Below are positions 46,522 to 56,056 of a DNA stretch of 64,000 nt, one piece after another. Within the stretch, counting starts at the first letter, position 1; each line of letters begins with the position of its first letter. The notes under the pieces are model-generated. The model made no database searches. It saw nothing but the letters and a program-made list of their open reading frames with translations, and was not told where the DNA came from. Both the position numbers and the translations under genes were made by a program. The DNA comes from Paracoccus shandongensis (lineage in GTDB: Bacteria; Pseudomonadota; Alphaproteobacteria; Rhodobacterales; Rhodobacteraceae), in assembly GCF_017315735.1 (NCBI RefSeq), contig NZ_JAFLRK010000009.1:1-64000 (forward strand). Direction: 5' to 3'.

Positions 46522-47411
46522 CCGCGACAACGCCCATGACCGCCACCCCCATCGACGGCAAGGCCTTCGCCGCCCACCTGCGCGCCCGCATTGCGACCGA
46601 GGTGGCGGCGATGAAGGCCCGCGGCATCACCCCCGGCCTGGCCGTGGTGCTGGTGGGCGAGGATCCGGCCAGCCAGGTTTATGTCCGCTCCAAGGGCCGC
46701 ATGACGCGCGAGGTGGGCATGAACTCCTGGGAACACCGCCTGCCCACTGATGCGCCGCAAGCCGACCTGCTGGCGCTGATCGACCGGCTGAACGCCGACC
46801 CCTCGGTCAACGGCATCCTGGTGCAATTGCCCCTGCCCCGCCACATGGACGAATCCGCCGTCATCAACGCCATCGACCCGGCCAAGGACGTGGACGGGTT
46901 CCACATCCTGAATGTGGGTCGGCTGGCGACGGGGCAGAAGGCCATGGTCCCCTGCACGCCGCTGGGCTGCCTGATGCTGCTGCGCGACCGCCTGGGCGAT
47001 CTTGGGGGCAAGAACGCCCTGGTGATCGGGCGCAGCAACATCGTGGGCAAGCCCATGGCCCAGCTTCTGTTGCGCGACAGCGCCACGGTGACGGTGGCCC
47101 ATTCGCGCACCACGAACCTGCCCGAGTTGTGCCGCCAGGCCGATATCGTGGTCGCCGCGGTGGGCCGGGCGCAGTTCGTGAAGGGCGACTGGATCAAGCC
47201 GGGCGCAACGGTGATCGACGTGGGCATCAACCGCACCGACGGCGGCCTTGTCGGCGATGTCGATTTCGACTCCGCCGCCCATGTCGCGGGCGCCATCACC
47301 CCGGTTCCGGGCGGCGTTGGCCCGATGACCATCGCCTGCCTTCTGGCGAACACGCTGACCGCGACTGCCCGCGCGAATGGCCTGCCCGATCCTGAAGGGC
47401 TGACGCCCTGA
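46518..47411 (+). CDS. folD: Bifunctional methylenetetrahydrofolate dehydrogenase/cyclohydrolase FolD
   Basis: One-carbon enzyme of 297 residues interconverting methylene- and formyl-tetrahydrofolate. [20 protein letters not shown] contains the catalytic tyrosine and lysine, then [13 protein letters not shown], the NADP loop [14 protein letters not shown] and [10 protein letters not shown]. The start is GTG at 46518 (GTGA overlap, ACGGAG upstream); an ATG at 46536 is the alternative. Followed by the AAAAAGGTC hairpin. Confidence 0.95.
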   Translation: MTATTPMTATPIDGKAFAAHLRARIATEVAAMKARGITPGLAVVLVGEDPASQVYVRSKGRMTREVGMNSWEHRLPTDAPQADLLALIDRLNADPSVNGILVQLPLPRHMDESAVINAIDPAKDVDGFHILNVGRLATGQKAMVPCTPLGCLMLLRDRLGDLGGKNALVIGRSNIVGKPMAQLLLRDSATVTVAHSRTTNLPELCRQADIVVAAVGRAQFVKGDWIKPGATVIDVGINRTDGGLVGDVDFDSAAHVAGAITPVPGGVGPMTIACLLANTLTATARANGLPDPEGLTP

Positions 47412-47471
47412 GGTAAAGCCGGGGGTTTCACACCCCCGCTGCCTGCCGCACGCGGCAGGCGTTCGCCGCTG

Positions 47472-47538
47472 AAAAAGGTCCACCGGACCTTTTTCCGGGC
47501 GCGGCTCACCCCGTGGGATATTTAAAGTCCAAAGCAGG
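47472..47538 (+). repeat. AAAAAGGTCC hairpin joined to a GGATATTT element (copy c)
   Basis: AAAAAGGTCC (47472-47481) pairs perfectly with GGACCTTTTT (47485-47494) over a 3-nt loop and serves as terminator for folD. GGATATTT is at 47516-47523 and the tail AGTCCAAAGCAGG at 47526-47538, nearly identical to copies a and d. Confidence 0.78.
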
Positions 47539-47656
47539 TTCTTCACGTTTTCTTAAGCATTGGGCAGCATTCTGGCTCCACGGTACAGGCGGGGACGCCG
47601 ATGACCGTGTCCGAAGCAGGCGCCCCATCCTCTCGCAGGGTGGGGCGTTCTTCGTG
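47539..47656. other. Non-coding remainder between folD and ruvB
   Basis: Within the 314-bp gap 47412-47725, which holds elements c and d, this central stretch shows no supported gene or RNA signal. Open frames across it are short and lack ribosome sites. Confidence 0.6.
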
Positions 47657-47718
47657 CCTGCATTGGACCAAAAATATCCCGGGGGAGTCGCGCATGGCGC
47701 GACGGGGGCAGCGCCCCC
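47657..47718 (-). repeat. Gene-end element with GGATATTT (copy d, minus strand)
   Basis: Read on the minus strand: a GGGGGC/GCCCCC hairpin (47704-47718), the GTCGCGC/GCGCGAC hairpin (47687-47703), GGATATTT (plus-strand AAATATCC, 47672-47679) and the tail GGTCCAATGCAGG (47657-47669). It lies 8 nt after the ruvB stop, same orientation as ruvB. The most complete copy in the window. Confidence 0.75.
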
Positions 47719-47725
47719 TGCAACG

Positions 47726-48757
47726 TCAGCCGTCGAACAGGGTGCCCTGCGAAGGCGCGGTCGGCGCGGCAAGCCCCAGATGCCGCCAAGCCCCCGCCGT
47801 CAACTGCCGCCCGCGCGGGGTCCGTGCGACCAGGCCCTGTTGCAGCAGGTAAGGCTCGATCACTTCCTCGATGGCGTCGCGGCTTTCGGACAGGGCGGCG
47901 GACAGCGTTTCCACCCCCACCGGCCCGCCGCCGTAATGTTCGGCCATCTGCATCAGGTAACGCCGGTCCGCGCCGTCCAGCCCCATGTCGTCCACGCCAA
48001 GGCGCGTCAGCGCGGCGTCGGCGATTTCCCGGGTCAGCCGCCCGTCCCCCTCGACCAAGGCGAAATCCACCACCCGGCGCAGCAAGCGTCCGGCAATGCG
48101 GGGCGTGCCGCGCGCGCGGCGGGCGATCTCGCGCGTGCCTTCGGGATCGGCGCTGATGCCCATCAGCCGCGCGCCACGCTGCACGATCAGGTCCAGTTCG
48201 GGGATGGTATAGAACTCCAGCCGTGTCGGGATGCCGAAGCGGTCGCGCAGGGGCGTGGTCAGCAGGCCGAGGCGCGTCGTCGCGCCCACCAGCGTGAAGG
48301 GCTGCAATTCAATCCGCACGGTGCGCGCGGCGGGGCCTTCGCCGATCACCAGGTCCAGCTCGAAATCCTCCATCGCGGGATAAAGGATCTCCTCGACCGC
48401 CGGGTTCATGCGGTGGATCTCGTCGATGAACAGCACGTCGCGCGCTTCCAGGTTCGTCAGGATCGCCGCCAGATCGCCCGCCCGCGCCAGCACGGGGCCC
48501 GAGGTCATGCGGAAGTTCACGCCCAGTTCGCGCGCCATGATCTGCGCCAGCGTGGTCTTGCCCAGACCGGGCGGGCCGAAGAACAGCGTGTGGTCCATCG
48601 CCTTGCCGCGCATCTTGGCGCTTTCGATGAAGACGCGCAGGTTGGCGCGCGCTTCGGCCTGGCCCACGAATTCGGACAGCATCTGGGGCCGCAGGGCGCG
48701 GTCCTCGGAGTCGGTTTCCATCGGCTGGGGGCGCAGGGTCGGGTCGGGCTGGATCAT
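47726..48757 (-). CDS. ruvB: Holliday junction helicase RuvB
   Basis: AAA+ branch-migration motor of 343 residues. It has the Walker [21 protein letters not shown], Walker [40 protein letters not shown], and the C-terminal winged helix ([20 protein letters not shown]). Works with RuvA and RuvC encoded upstream; htpX interrupts the usual ruvC-ruvA-ruvB order. Its start overlaps the htpX stop by 4 nt. Confidence 0.97.
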   Translation of the reverse strand: MIQPDPTLRPQPMETDSEDRALRPQMLSEFVGQAEARANLRVFIESAKMRGKAMDHTLFFGPPGLGKTTLAQIMARELGVNFRMTSGPVLARAGDLAAILTNLEARDVLFIDEIHRMNPAVEEILYPAMEDFELDLVIGEGPAARTVRIELQPFTLVGATTRLGLLTTPLRDRFGIPTRLEFYTIPELDLIVQRGARLMGISADPEGTREIARRARGTPRIAGRLLRRVVDFALVEGDGRLTREIADAALTRLGVDDMGLDGADRRYLMQMAEHYGGGPVGVETLSAALSESRDAIEEVIEPYLLQQGLVARTPRGRQLTAGAWRHLGLAAPTAPSQGTLFDG

Positions 48758-49650
48758 CCGCGGCCCCAGGGTCCGTCGTCGCGCCCGCTGCGCGGTATGG
48801 GCGAGACGCGTTCGCGCGCGCCGCCATTCATCGCCATCAGCCGGGCGATGCGATCCTCGGTCGCAGGATGGGTGGCGAACAGGCGGTCCATGCGCAGCCC
48901 GTTCAGCGGGTTGATGATGAACATCGACGCCGCCGCAGGATTGCGCTCCGCCGGGATGTTCAGGGTCCGCCCCGCCAGTTGAGAGATCTTCGCAAGCGCC
49001 GAGGCCAGCGCCTGCGGCTGGCCGCAGATCTGCGCGCCGGTGGCATCCGCCTCGAATTCCCGCGTGCGCGAGATCGCCATCTGCACCATCATCGCGGCCA
49101 GCGGCGCGAAGATCATCGCCAGGATCGCGCCGAAGCCCCCGCCCCGGTCGTCGCGCCCGCCGGTGAACATCATCATGTTGCCCATCATGGCGATGGCCCC
49201 GGCCATGGTCGCGGTGACGGTCATGGTCAGCGTGTCGCGGTGCCTGATATGGGCCAGTTCATGCGCGATCACGCCGGCGATCTCGTCCCGCGACAGCGAA
49301 CGGACCAGCCCCTGCGTCACCGCCACGGCCGAGTTTTCCGGGTTGCGGCCGGTGGCAAAGGCATTGGGCTGTTCGGTGGGCAACAGATAGAGCTTCGGCA
49401 TCGGCAGGTCCGCGCGCCGCGCCAGTTCCGCCGTCAGCGCGTAAAGATCGCCGCCCTGCTGCGGCGACAGTTCGACCGCCCCTTGCTGGCGCAGGACCAT
49501 CTTGTCGCTGTTCCACCAGGAAAAGACGTTCATGCCGCCCGCCAGCAGCAGCGCCATCATCGCGCCGCCCTGCCCGCCCGCCATCCAGCCAAGCGCCATG
49601 ACCAGGGCGGTCATGGCGGCCATCAGCACAAAGACCTTCGCGTTTCCCAT
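48754..49650 (-). CDS. htpX: Membrane zinc protease HtpX
   Basis: M48 protease of 298 residues acting on damaged membrane proteins, often a stress gene. Two N-terminal membrane segments ([37 protein letters not shown]) precede the zinc motif HELAH (130-134) with the distal NEFEADATG-type ligand in [13 protein letters not shown]. Placed between ruvA and ruvB. Start GTG or ATG not in doubt (MGNAKVFV). Confidence 0.94.
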   Translation of the reverse strand: MGNAKVFVLMAAMTALVMALGWMAGGQGGAMMALLLAGGMNVFSWWNSDKMVLRQQGAVELSPQQGGDLYALTAELARRADLPMPKLYLLPTEQPNAFATGRNPENSAVAVTQGLVRSLSRDEIAGVIAHELAHIRHRDTLTMTVTATMAGAIAMMGNMMMFTGGRDDRGGGFGAILAMIFAPLAAMMVQMAISRTREFEADATGAQICGQPQALASALAKISQLAGRTLNIPAERNPAAASMFIINPLNGLRMDRLFATHPATEDRIARLMAMNGGARERVSPIPRSGRDDGPWGRG

Positions 49651-49661
49651 CGCGGACCCCC

Positions 49662-50348
49662 TTATTCCTTCGGCGCCAGCAGGCGCAGCGCCGCGCGGAT
49701 CAACGCGGGGGTTTGGACATGCGGTTCCCGCGCCTGCGCCTCGGCCACGGCCTGCGCCGCCTCGCTGGCAGCATAGCCGAGATTCGACAGCGCGGACAGC
49801 GCGTCCGAGGTCGCGCGGGCAGCCAGCATCGCATCCGAGGGCGCGGCAGGCGGGGCGGCGGGAACGGTGGTCTCAACGACGGGGCTGTCCCCTTCGATCA
49901 TCGGGACGCCCATGTCCACCGTCAGCATCGCGCCAAGCGCCATGACGGATGGCGCCTTGTCCTTCAGTTCCAGCACCACCCGCTGCGCCAGCTTCGGCCC
50001 CACGCCCTGCGCCTTGCGGACTGAGGCCCAGTCACCCAGGGCAATGGCGCGGCCCAGTCCTTCGGGCCCCAGCGTGCCCAGGATCGCCAGCGACACCTTG
50101 GCCCCCACCCCCTGCACGCTGGTCAGCAGCCGGTGCCATTCCTTTTCCAGCATCGAGGGAAAGCCGAACAGTTGCAGCAGATCTTCCCTGACCATCAGGT
50201 CGGTATAAAGCGCGACGGCCTGCCCGACCGGAGGCAGGCTGGCGGCGGTGCGTTCGCTGACATGGACGATATAGCCCACGCCGCGCACGTCGATCAGCAC
50301 ATGGTCCCGCGCCCGGTGCAGGATGATCCCCGCGATGCGGCCGATCAT
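49662..50348 (-). CDS. ruvA: Holliday junction-binding subunit RuvA
   Basis: Tetrameric junction-binding protein of 228 residues. The OB domain is [20 protein letters not shown], helix-hairpin-helix motifs lie in [18 protein letters not shown] and [17 protein letters not shown], and the C-terminal RuvB-binding domain is [20 protein letters not shown]. Its ATG overlaps the ruvC stop by 4 nt. Confidence 0.96.
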   Translation of the reverse strand: MIGRIAGIILHRARDHVLIDVRGVGYIVHVSERTAASLPPVGQAVALYTDLMVREDLLQLFGFPSMLEKEWHRLLTSVQGVGAKVSLAILGTLGPEGLGRAIALGDWASVRKAQGVGPKLAQRVVLELKDKAPSVMALGAMLTVDMGVPMIEGDSPVVETTVPAAPPAAPSDAMLAARATSDALSALSNLGYAASEAAQAVAEAQAREPHVQTPALIRAALRLLAPKE

Positions 50349-50842
50349 GCCGACCGTTCCACGATGCGCAGGGTCCGGCCCTGCAGGTGGCGGGCGTGGC
50401 AGATGGCGATGGCCAGCGCATCCGCCGCGTCGGCGCTGTCGAAGGTGACGCCGGGAAGCTGGACCTTGACCATGTGCTGCACCTGTTCCTTGCCCGCATG
50501 GCCCACGCCGACCACGGTCTTCTTGACCGCGTTCGGGGCATATTCGCCGACCGTCAGCCCGGCCTCGGCCGGGGCCAAGAGGGCGATGCCGCGCGCCTGG
50601 CCCAGCTTCAAGGTGCCCACCGCGTCCTTGTTCACGAAGGTCTGTTCGACCGCCGCCGCATCCGGCGCATGGGCGGCGATCACGGCGCAGAGCCCGCGAT
50701 ACAGTTGCGACAGCCGGGTGCCCAGGTCGCCCTCGGTCGTCTGGATCACGCCGTTCGCCACATGGCGCAGGCGCGATCCCTCGACCAGGATCACGCCCCA
50801 ACCCATGTTCCGCAAACCCGGGTCGATGCCCAGAACCTTCAT
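50345..50842 (-). CDS. ruvC: Holliday junction resolvase RuvC
   Basis: Endonuclease of 165 residues. The first catalytic aspartate is D7 in [15 protein letters not shown], the glutamate lies in [20 protein letters not shown] and the C-terminal aspartates in [17 protein letters not shown]. First gene of the ruvC-ruvA-htpX-ruvB run; preceded by a GGATATTT element and dnaE. Confidence 0.96.
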   Translation of the reverse strand: MKVLGIDPGLRNMGWGVILVEGSRLRHVANGVIQTTEGDLGTRLSQLYRGLCAVIAAHAPDAAAVEQTFVNKDAVGTLKLGQARGIALLAPAEAGLTVGEYAPNAVKKTVVGVGHAGKEQVQHMVKVQLPGVTFDSADAADALAIAICHARHLQGRTLRIVERSA

Positions 50843-50911
50843 GCCTGCCTCTTTTCCGTTTTCAAAGGACTAGCACGAAAGGCGAACATTTGCCTAGGGG
50901 GCAATGCCGCA

Positions 50912-50950
50912 GCGGGGGCGCTTCGCCCCCCGCACCCCCAGAGGATATTT
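50912..50950 (+). repeat. Gene-end element with GGATATTT (copy e)
   Basis: Stem GCGGGGGCG/CGCCCCCGC with a CTT loop and one bulged C, then CCCCCAGA and GGATATTT (50943-50950), lying in the 127-bp dnaE-ruvC gap. Unlike the other four copies its plus-strand orientation is opposite to the adjoining genes, and the 13-nt tail is not conserved. Confidence 0.6.
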
Positions 50951-50969
50951 TCGTGAAGAAGATGACACT

Positions 50970-53900
50970 TCACTCCTCGACCACGTCCAGGACGCCCGGG
51001 ACGGCGCGCAATGCCTGGCGGGCGGGGGTGGTCAGGGGGGCATCGTTCGCGACCTCGATCTCGATCAGTTCGTCGCCCTCGCGGATGCGCAGCAGGACGG
51101 GGCCGCGGGAACGGGCGGGGACGGTGATCTCGGTGCGGATGCGGGCCAGGGTCTCGGCCAGGCGGGGGATGGTGTCGGTGCCCTGCATTTCCACGGCCAG
51201 GCAGCCCGCGCCCGCGTCGGCTACGAAATCCTCCATCCGGTGAACGGCATTCGCCAGCATCTTCACTTCATCGCCAGACGGTTCAACCTTGACCTGCAGA
51301 ACGACGTTCTGACCCGATTCCAGCAAGGCACGAGACGCGGTCAAGAGATCCGAAAAGACCGTTACCTCATAAATGCCGGTGGGATCGGACAGGCTGACAA
51401 AGGCATAAGCGGTGCCCTTTGCCGACTTGCGTTCCATCCGGGCGGCGACGGTTCCGGCGATATGGGTGACACAAGGACCGTCTGCGGCCTTGGCGCAGAT
51501 CTCTGCCAGCGTCCTGGCGTCCTTGCGCTTCAAGGCGGGCAGATAGTCGTCCAAGGGATGCCCGGACAGATAGAAGCCCACGGCCTTGTGTTCCTCGGCC
51601 AGCTTTTCGGTGGGCAGCCAGATGCCGGTGATGGGCGGGCGGGGCGGCGGCAGATCCTCGCCGCCCCCGAACAGCGATGTCTGGCTGGAGGCCGCCTGTT
51701 CCTGCACCGCCGCCGACCAGGCGCACAGCGCGTCCAGCCCCTTGACCACGCGGGCGCGGTTGTCGTCCAGCACGTCGAAGGCCCCGGCACGGGCCAGCAT
51801 CTCCAGCGGGCGCTTGCCCACGCGTTTCATGTCCACGCGTCGGGCGAAATCGTGGATGTCGCGGAAGGGCCGGTCGCCGCGCGCGTCGTGGATCAGCTTC
51901 ATGGCGTCCACGCCCACGCCCTTCAGCGCGCCAAGCGCATAGTGGATGCGGCCCTCGCGCACGCTGAAGGTGGGGGCGGATCGGTTCACGCAGGGCGGCA
52001 CGATGGCGATGCCCATGCGGTCGCATTCGCGTTTGTAGATCGCCAGCTTGTCGGTCAGGTGGATGTCGCAGTTCATCACCGCGGCCATGAACTCGACCGG
52101 GTGGTTCGCCTTCAGCCAGGCGGTCTGATAGCTGACCACGGCATAGGCCGCCGCGTGCGACTTGTTGAAGCCGTAGTTGGCGAATTTTTCCAGAAGGTCG
52201 AAGACCTCGCCCGCCTTCTTGGCGTCCACCCCGTTGGCCACCGCGCCATCGACGAATTTCGGGCGTTCCTTGGCCATCTCGCTGGCGATCTTCTTGCCCA
52301 TGGCGCGGCGCAGAAGGTCCGCGCCGCCAAGGCTGTATCCCGCCATGACCTGCGCGATCTGCATCACCTGTTCCTGATAGACGATGATGCCCTGCGTCTC
52401 GGCCAGGATATGGTCGATGGAAGGATGGATCGATTCCAGTTCCCGCAGCCCGTTCTTGACCTCGCAATAGGTCGGGATGTTCTCCATCGGGCCGGGACGG
52501 TAGAGCGCGACAAGCGCCACGATATCCTCGATGCAGGTGGGCTTCATGCGGCGCAGGGCGTCCATCATACCCGAGCTTTCGACCTGGAACACCGCCACCG
52601 TCTTGGCACTGGCGAACAGGTCATAGGTCGCCTTGTCGTCCAGCGGGATCAGGTTGATCTGGTTTTCCGTCCCCGGCGCGGGGTCGTAAAGCTTGCGCCC
52701 GTCGGCGGCGACATGCAGGGGCCGCCCGCCGCCGTTGATCAGATCGACCGCGTTCTGGATCACCGTCAGCGTCTTCAGGCCCAGGAAGTCGAACTTCACC
52801 AGCCCGGCCGCCTCGACCCATTTCATGTTGAACTGCGTGGCCGGCATGTCGGATGCCGGATCGCGATACAGCGGCACCAGCCGGTCCAGGGGCCGGTCGC
52901 CGATCACCACACCCGCCGCATGGGTGGACGCGTTGCGGTAAAGCCCCTCCAACTGCTCGGCATAGTCCAGCAGGCGCTTGACGACCTCCTCCTTGGCGGC
53001 TTCGCGCAGGCGGGGTTCATCGGCACGGGCCTTGGCGATGCTGACGGGCTTGACCCCTTCCACCGGGATCATCTTGGACAGGCGGTCCACCTGGCCGAAG
53101 GGCATCTGCAAGACGCGGCCCACGTCGCGCACGGCGGCCTTGGACAGAAGCGCGCCGAAGGTGATGATCTGGCCCACCTTGTCCTTGCCATAGCGGTCCT
53201 GGACGTAACGGATCACTTCTTCCCGCCGGTCCATGCAGAAGTCGATGTCGAAGTCGGGCATCGAGACGCGTTCGGGGTTCAGGAAGCGTTCGAACAGCAG
53301 GTTGTAGCGCAGCGGATCCAGGTCGGTGATGGTCAGGGCATAGGCCACCAGCGATCCCGCGCCCGACCCCCGCCCCGGCCCCACGGGAATGTCGTGTTTC
53401 TTGGCCCAGCCGATGAAGTCGGCCACGATCAGGAAATAGCCGGGAAAGCCCATCTGCTCGATGATGCCCAGCTCGAACTCCAGCCGCTTGTGGTATTCCT
53501 CGACGCTGACCGCGTGGGGGATGACGCGCAGCCGCGCTTCCAGCCCCTCGCGGGCCTGGCGGCGCAATTCGCTGACCTCGTCGTCGGCAAAGCGCGGCAG
53601 GATCGGGGCGTGCTTTTTCACCGCGAAGGCGCAGCGGCGGGCGATTTCCACCGTATTCTCCAGCGCCTCGGGCAGGTCGGCGAACAGGACGGCCATTTCC
53701 TCGGCCGACTTGAAGTAATGCTGCGGCGTCAGGCGGCGGCGGGGCTGCGACTGGTCCACATAGGCCTTTTCGGCAATGCAGATCAGGGCGTCATGGGCCT
53801 CGAACATCGACGCCTTGGGGAAATAGACATCGTTCGTGGCGACCAGCGGCAGGCCCTTGGCATAGGCAAGCTCGATCAGCCCGCCCTCGGACGCGGCCTC

Positions 53901-54440
53901 GGCGGGCATCAGCTGGCCGTTCTCGCCCGGATGGCGCTGGAGTTCGACGTAAAGCCGGGTCGGAAAGGCGCCGGCCAGCCGGTCGGCCAGGGCATTGGCC
54001 TTGTCGCGCTGGCCCTGCGCGATCAGGCAGCCCAGCGGGCCGGTCGCCCCGCCGGTCAGGCAGATCAGCCCCTCGGCATGGGCAAGGAGTTCATCGACCG
54101 TCACATGCAGCGGCGCGCCGCCGTCGCGCAGGTAAAGGCAGGACGACAGCGCCATCAGGTTCAGCCAGCCCGCCCCGTTCTGCGCCAGCAGGACCACCGG
54201 CCCGGTCGCGCCGTCCTGCAGCGTCATCTGGCAGCCGATGATCGGCTGGACGCCCTTGTCCATCGCCTTCACGCTGAATTCCAGCGCCGCGAACATCGCG
54301 TTGGTGTCGGTCAGCGCCACGGCGGGCATCCCGGCATCCGCCGCCAGACCGGGCAGCTTGCCCACGGGAATGGCGCCTTCCAGCAACGAATGCTCGGAAT
54401 GTGTGCGAAGGTGGATGAATCGGGGGGATTTTGCAGCCAT
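50970..54440 (-). CDS. dnaE: DNA polymerase III alpha subunit
   Basis: Replicative polymerase of 1156 residues. The PHP domain begins IHLRTHSEHSLLEGAIPVGK, the catalytic aspartates are in MPDFDIDFCMDRREEV (residues 394-409), VGPGRGSGAGSLVAYAL lies just before, and SHAAAYAVVSYQTAWLKANH is the finger segment. The helix-hairpin-helix (MKRVGKRPLEMLARAGAFDV) and OB domain (HIAGTVAARMERKSAKGTAY) follow. It is the DnaE1 type. Divergent from the BMP importer. Confidence 0.97.
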   Translation of the reverse strand: MAAKSPRFIHLRTHSEHSLLEGAIPVGKLPGLAADAGMPAVALTDTNAMFAALEFSVKAMDKGVQPIIGCQMTLQDGATGPVVLLAQNGAGWLNLMALSSCLYLRDGGAPLHVTVDELLAHAEGLICLTGGATGPLGCLIAQGQRDKANALADRLAGAFPTRLYVELQRHPGENGQLMPAEAASEGGLIELAYAKGLPLVATNDVYFPKASMFEAHDALICIAEKAYVDQSQPRRRLTPQHYFKSAEEMAVLFADLPEALENTVEIARRCAFAVKKHAPILPRFADDEVSELRRQAREGLEARLRVIPHAVSVEEYHKRLEFELGIIEQMGFPGYFLIVADFIGWAKKHDIPVGPGRGSGAGSLVAYALTITDLDPLRYNLLFERFLNPERVSMPDFDIDFCMDRREEVIRYVQDRYGKDKVGQIITFGALLSKAAVRDVGRVLQMPFGQVDRLSKMIPVEGVKPVSIAKARADEPRLREAAKEEVVKRLLDYAEQLEGLYRNASTHAAGVVIGDRPLDRLVPLYRDPASDMPATQFNMKWVEAAGLVKFDFLGLKTLTVIQNAVDLINGGGRPLHVAADGRKLYDPAPGTENQINLIPLDDKATYDLFASAKTVAVFQVESSGMMDALRRMKPTCIEDIVALVALYRPGPMENIPTYCEVKNGLRELESIHPSIDHILAETQGIIVYQEQVMQIAQVMAGYSLGGADLLRRAMGKKIASEMAKERPKFVDGAVANGVDAKKAGEVFDLLEKFANYGFNKSHAAAYAVVSYQTAWLKANHPVEFMAAVMNCDIHLTDKLAIYKRECDRMGIAIVPPCVNRSAPTFSVREGRIHYALGALKGVGVDAMKLIHDARGDRPFRDIHDFARRVDMKRVGKRPLEMLARAGAFDVLDDNRARVVKGLDALCAWSAAVQEQAASSQTSLFGGGEDLPPPRPPITGIWLPTEKLAEEHKAVGFYLSGHPLDDYLPALKRKDARTLAEICAKAADGPCVTHIAGTVAARMERKSAKGTAYAFVSLSDPTGIYEVTVFSDLLTASRALLESGQNVVLQVKVEPSGDEVKMLANAVHRMEDFVADAGAGCLAVEMQGTDTIPRLAETLARIRTEITVPARSRGPVLLRIREGDELIEIEVANDAPLTTPARQALRAVPGVLDVVEE

Positions 54441-54535
54441 GATCTGGCTTGTATCGCAGCCTGCCGAAACAGCGCAATTGCCCCCGGCGTCAATTGCGCG
54501 CTAAGCAGGCGGGGATGTGACCAAGGGGACAAGGC

Positions 54536-56056
54536 TTGACCGACGCGGCAGTTTTCCGGGCAAGGGGGATCGGCAAATCCTATCCCGGCGTCCGCGCCAA
54601 TGACGATGTGTCCTTCGCCGTGGACCCGGGCGAGATCCATGCCCTGCTGGGCGAGAACGGCGCGGGCAAATCGACGCTGGTCAAGATGATCTACGGCCTG
54701 GTCCGCCCCGACGACGGGCAGATGGAACTGAACGGCCAACCCCACCAGCCCGCCGATCCCCGCGCCGCGCGGGCCGCGGGCGTGGCCATGGTGTTCCAGC
54801 ATTTCAGCCTGTTCGATGCGCTGACGGTTGCGGAAAACATCGCGCTTGGCATGGAAAACCCGCCGCCCCGGCGCGACCTGTCCGCGAAGATCGCGCAGGT
54901 CAGCCAGGATTTCGGCCTGCCCCTGAACCCCGCCCGCCGGGTCGCCACCCTGTCGGCGGGCGAACGCCAGCGGGTCGAGATCATCCGCTGCATTTTGCAG
55001 AACCCGCGCCTGTTGATCATGGACGAACCCACCAGCGTCCTGACCCCGCAAGAGGCCGAACTGCTGTTCGCCACCCTGCGCAAGCTGGCCGATGGGGGGA
55101 CAGCGATCCTTTATATCAGCCACAAGCTTGAGGAAATCCGCACCCATTGCGACCGCGCCACGATCCTGCGCGGGGGCCGCGTGGTGGACAGTTGCGACCC
55201 GCGCGCCCATTCCGCGCGCGCCCTTGCCGCGATGATGGTGGGCGGGGAAATGCGCCCCATCGACCGCAGCGGGCGGCAGGCGGGCGAGGTTCTGTTGCAG
55301 GTCAAGCGCCTGTCCCAACCCGCCCCCACGGCGGAAGGGACGGCCTTGAAGGGTGTCACCCTGACCCTGCGCGCGGGCGAGATCCTGGGCATCGGCGGCG
55401 TCGCCGGGAACGGCCAGGACGAATTGCTGACGGCGCTGTCGGGCGAGATCCGCAGCGCGCCGGGCACGATCCTGCTGGAAGGGGCCGACCTGTCCCGCCT
55501 TGGCCCCGAGGCGCGGCGCAGCGCGGGCCTGCTGGCCGCGCCCGAGGATCGGCTGGGCCATGCCGCCGTCCCGGATTTCAGCCTGACCGACAACACCCTG
55601 CTGACGGCAGGCGCGCGCAAGGGGCTGGTCTGCAAGGGCCTGATCGACCGCCCCGCCGCCCGCGCCTATGCCGAAGCCATCATCCGCGCCTTTGACGTGC
55701 GCACCCCCGGCCCCGGCACCGCCGCCAAGGCGCTGTCGGGCGGCAACCTGCAGAAGTTCGTGATCGGCCGAGAGGTGATGCAGGCCCCTCGCGTGCTGGT
55801 GGTGAACCAGCCCACCTGGGGCGTCGATGCGGGGGCGGCCGCCGCCGTGCGCCAGTCACTGCTGGATCTGGCGCGAAAGGGCACGGGCGTCATCGTGATT
55901 TCTCAGGATCTGGACGAACTCTTGGAACTTTCCGACCGCTTCTGCGCGCTGAACGAAGGCCGCCTGTCCGACCCCCTGCCGACCGAGGGGCTGACGCTGG
56001 ACCAGATCGGCCTGATGCTGGGCGGCGCGCACGGGATGGAGGTCGCGCATCTATGA
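54536..56056 (+). CDS. ATP-binding protein of BMP-type ABC importer (TTG start)
   Basis: Double ATPase-domain protein of 506 residues, as in ribose and nucleoside importers. Domain 1 has Walker A LLGENGAGKSTLVKMIYG and signature LSAGERQRVEI with LLIMDEPTSVLTPQEAELLF. Domain 2 has a degenerate Walker A (GIGGVAGNGQDELL) and LSGGNLQKFVIGREVMQAPR. The start is TTG with AAGGGG upstream. It overlaps the first permease by 4 nt and, given the periplasmic protein downstream, most likely imports nucleosides or purines. Confidence 0.93.
   Translation: MTDAAVFRARGIGKSYPGVRANDDVSFAVDPGEIHALLGENGAGKSTLVKMIYGLVRPDDGQMELNGQPHQPADPRAARAAGVAMVFQHFSLFDALTVAENIALGMENPPPRRDLSAKIAQVSQDFGLPLNPARRVATLSAGERQRVEIIRCILQNPRLLIMDEPTSVLTPQEAELLFATLRKLADGGTAILYISHKLEEIRTHCDRATILRGGRVVDSCDPRAHSARALAAMMVGGEMRPIDRSGRQAGEVLLQVKRLSQPAPTAEGTALKGVTLTLRAGEILGIGGVAGNGQDELLTALSGEIRSAPGTILLEGADLSRLGPEARRSAGLLAAPEDRLGHAAVPDFSLTDNTLLTAGARKGLVCKGLIDRPAARAYAEAIIRAFDVRTPGPGTAAKALSGGNLQKFVIGREVMQAPRVLVVNQPTWGVDAGAAAAVRQSLLDLARKGTGVIVISQDLDELLELSDRFCALNEGRLSDPLPTEGLTLDQIGLMLGGAHGMEVAHL

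Noticed and set aside
50904-54539. Open frame of 1211 codons on the plus strand opposite dnaE
   Set aside because: It mirrors dnaE, which has full catalytic motifs. Its predicted protein is rich in H, Q, R, G, D, as expected from antisense reading of GC-rich genes.
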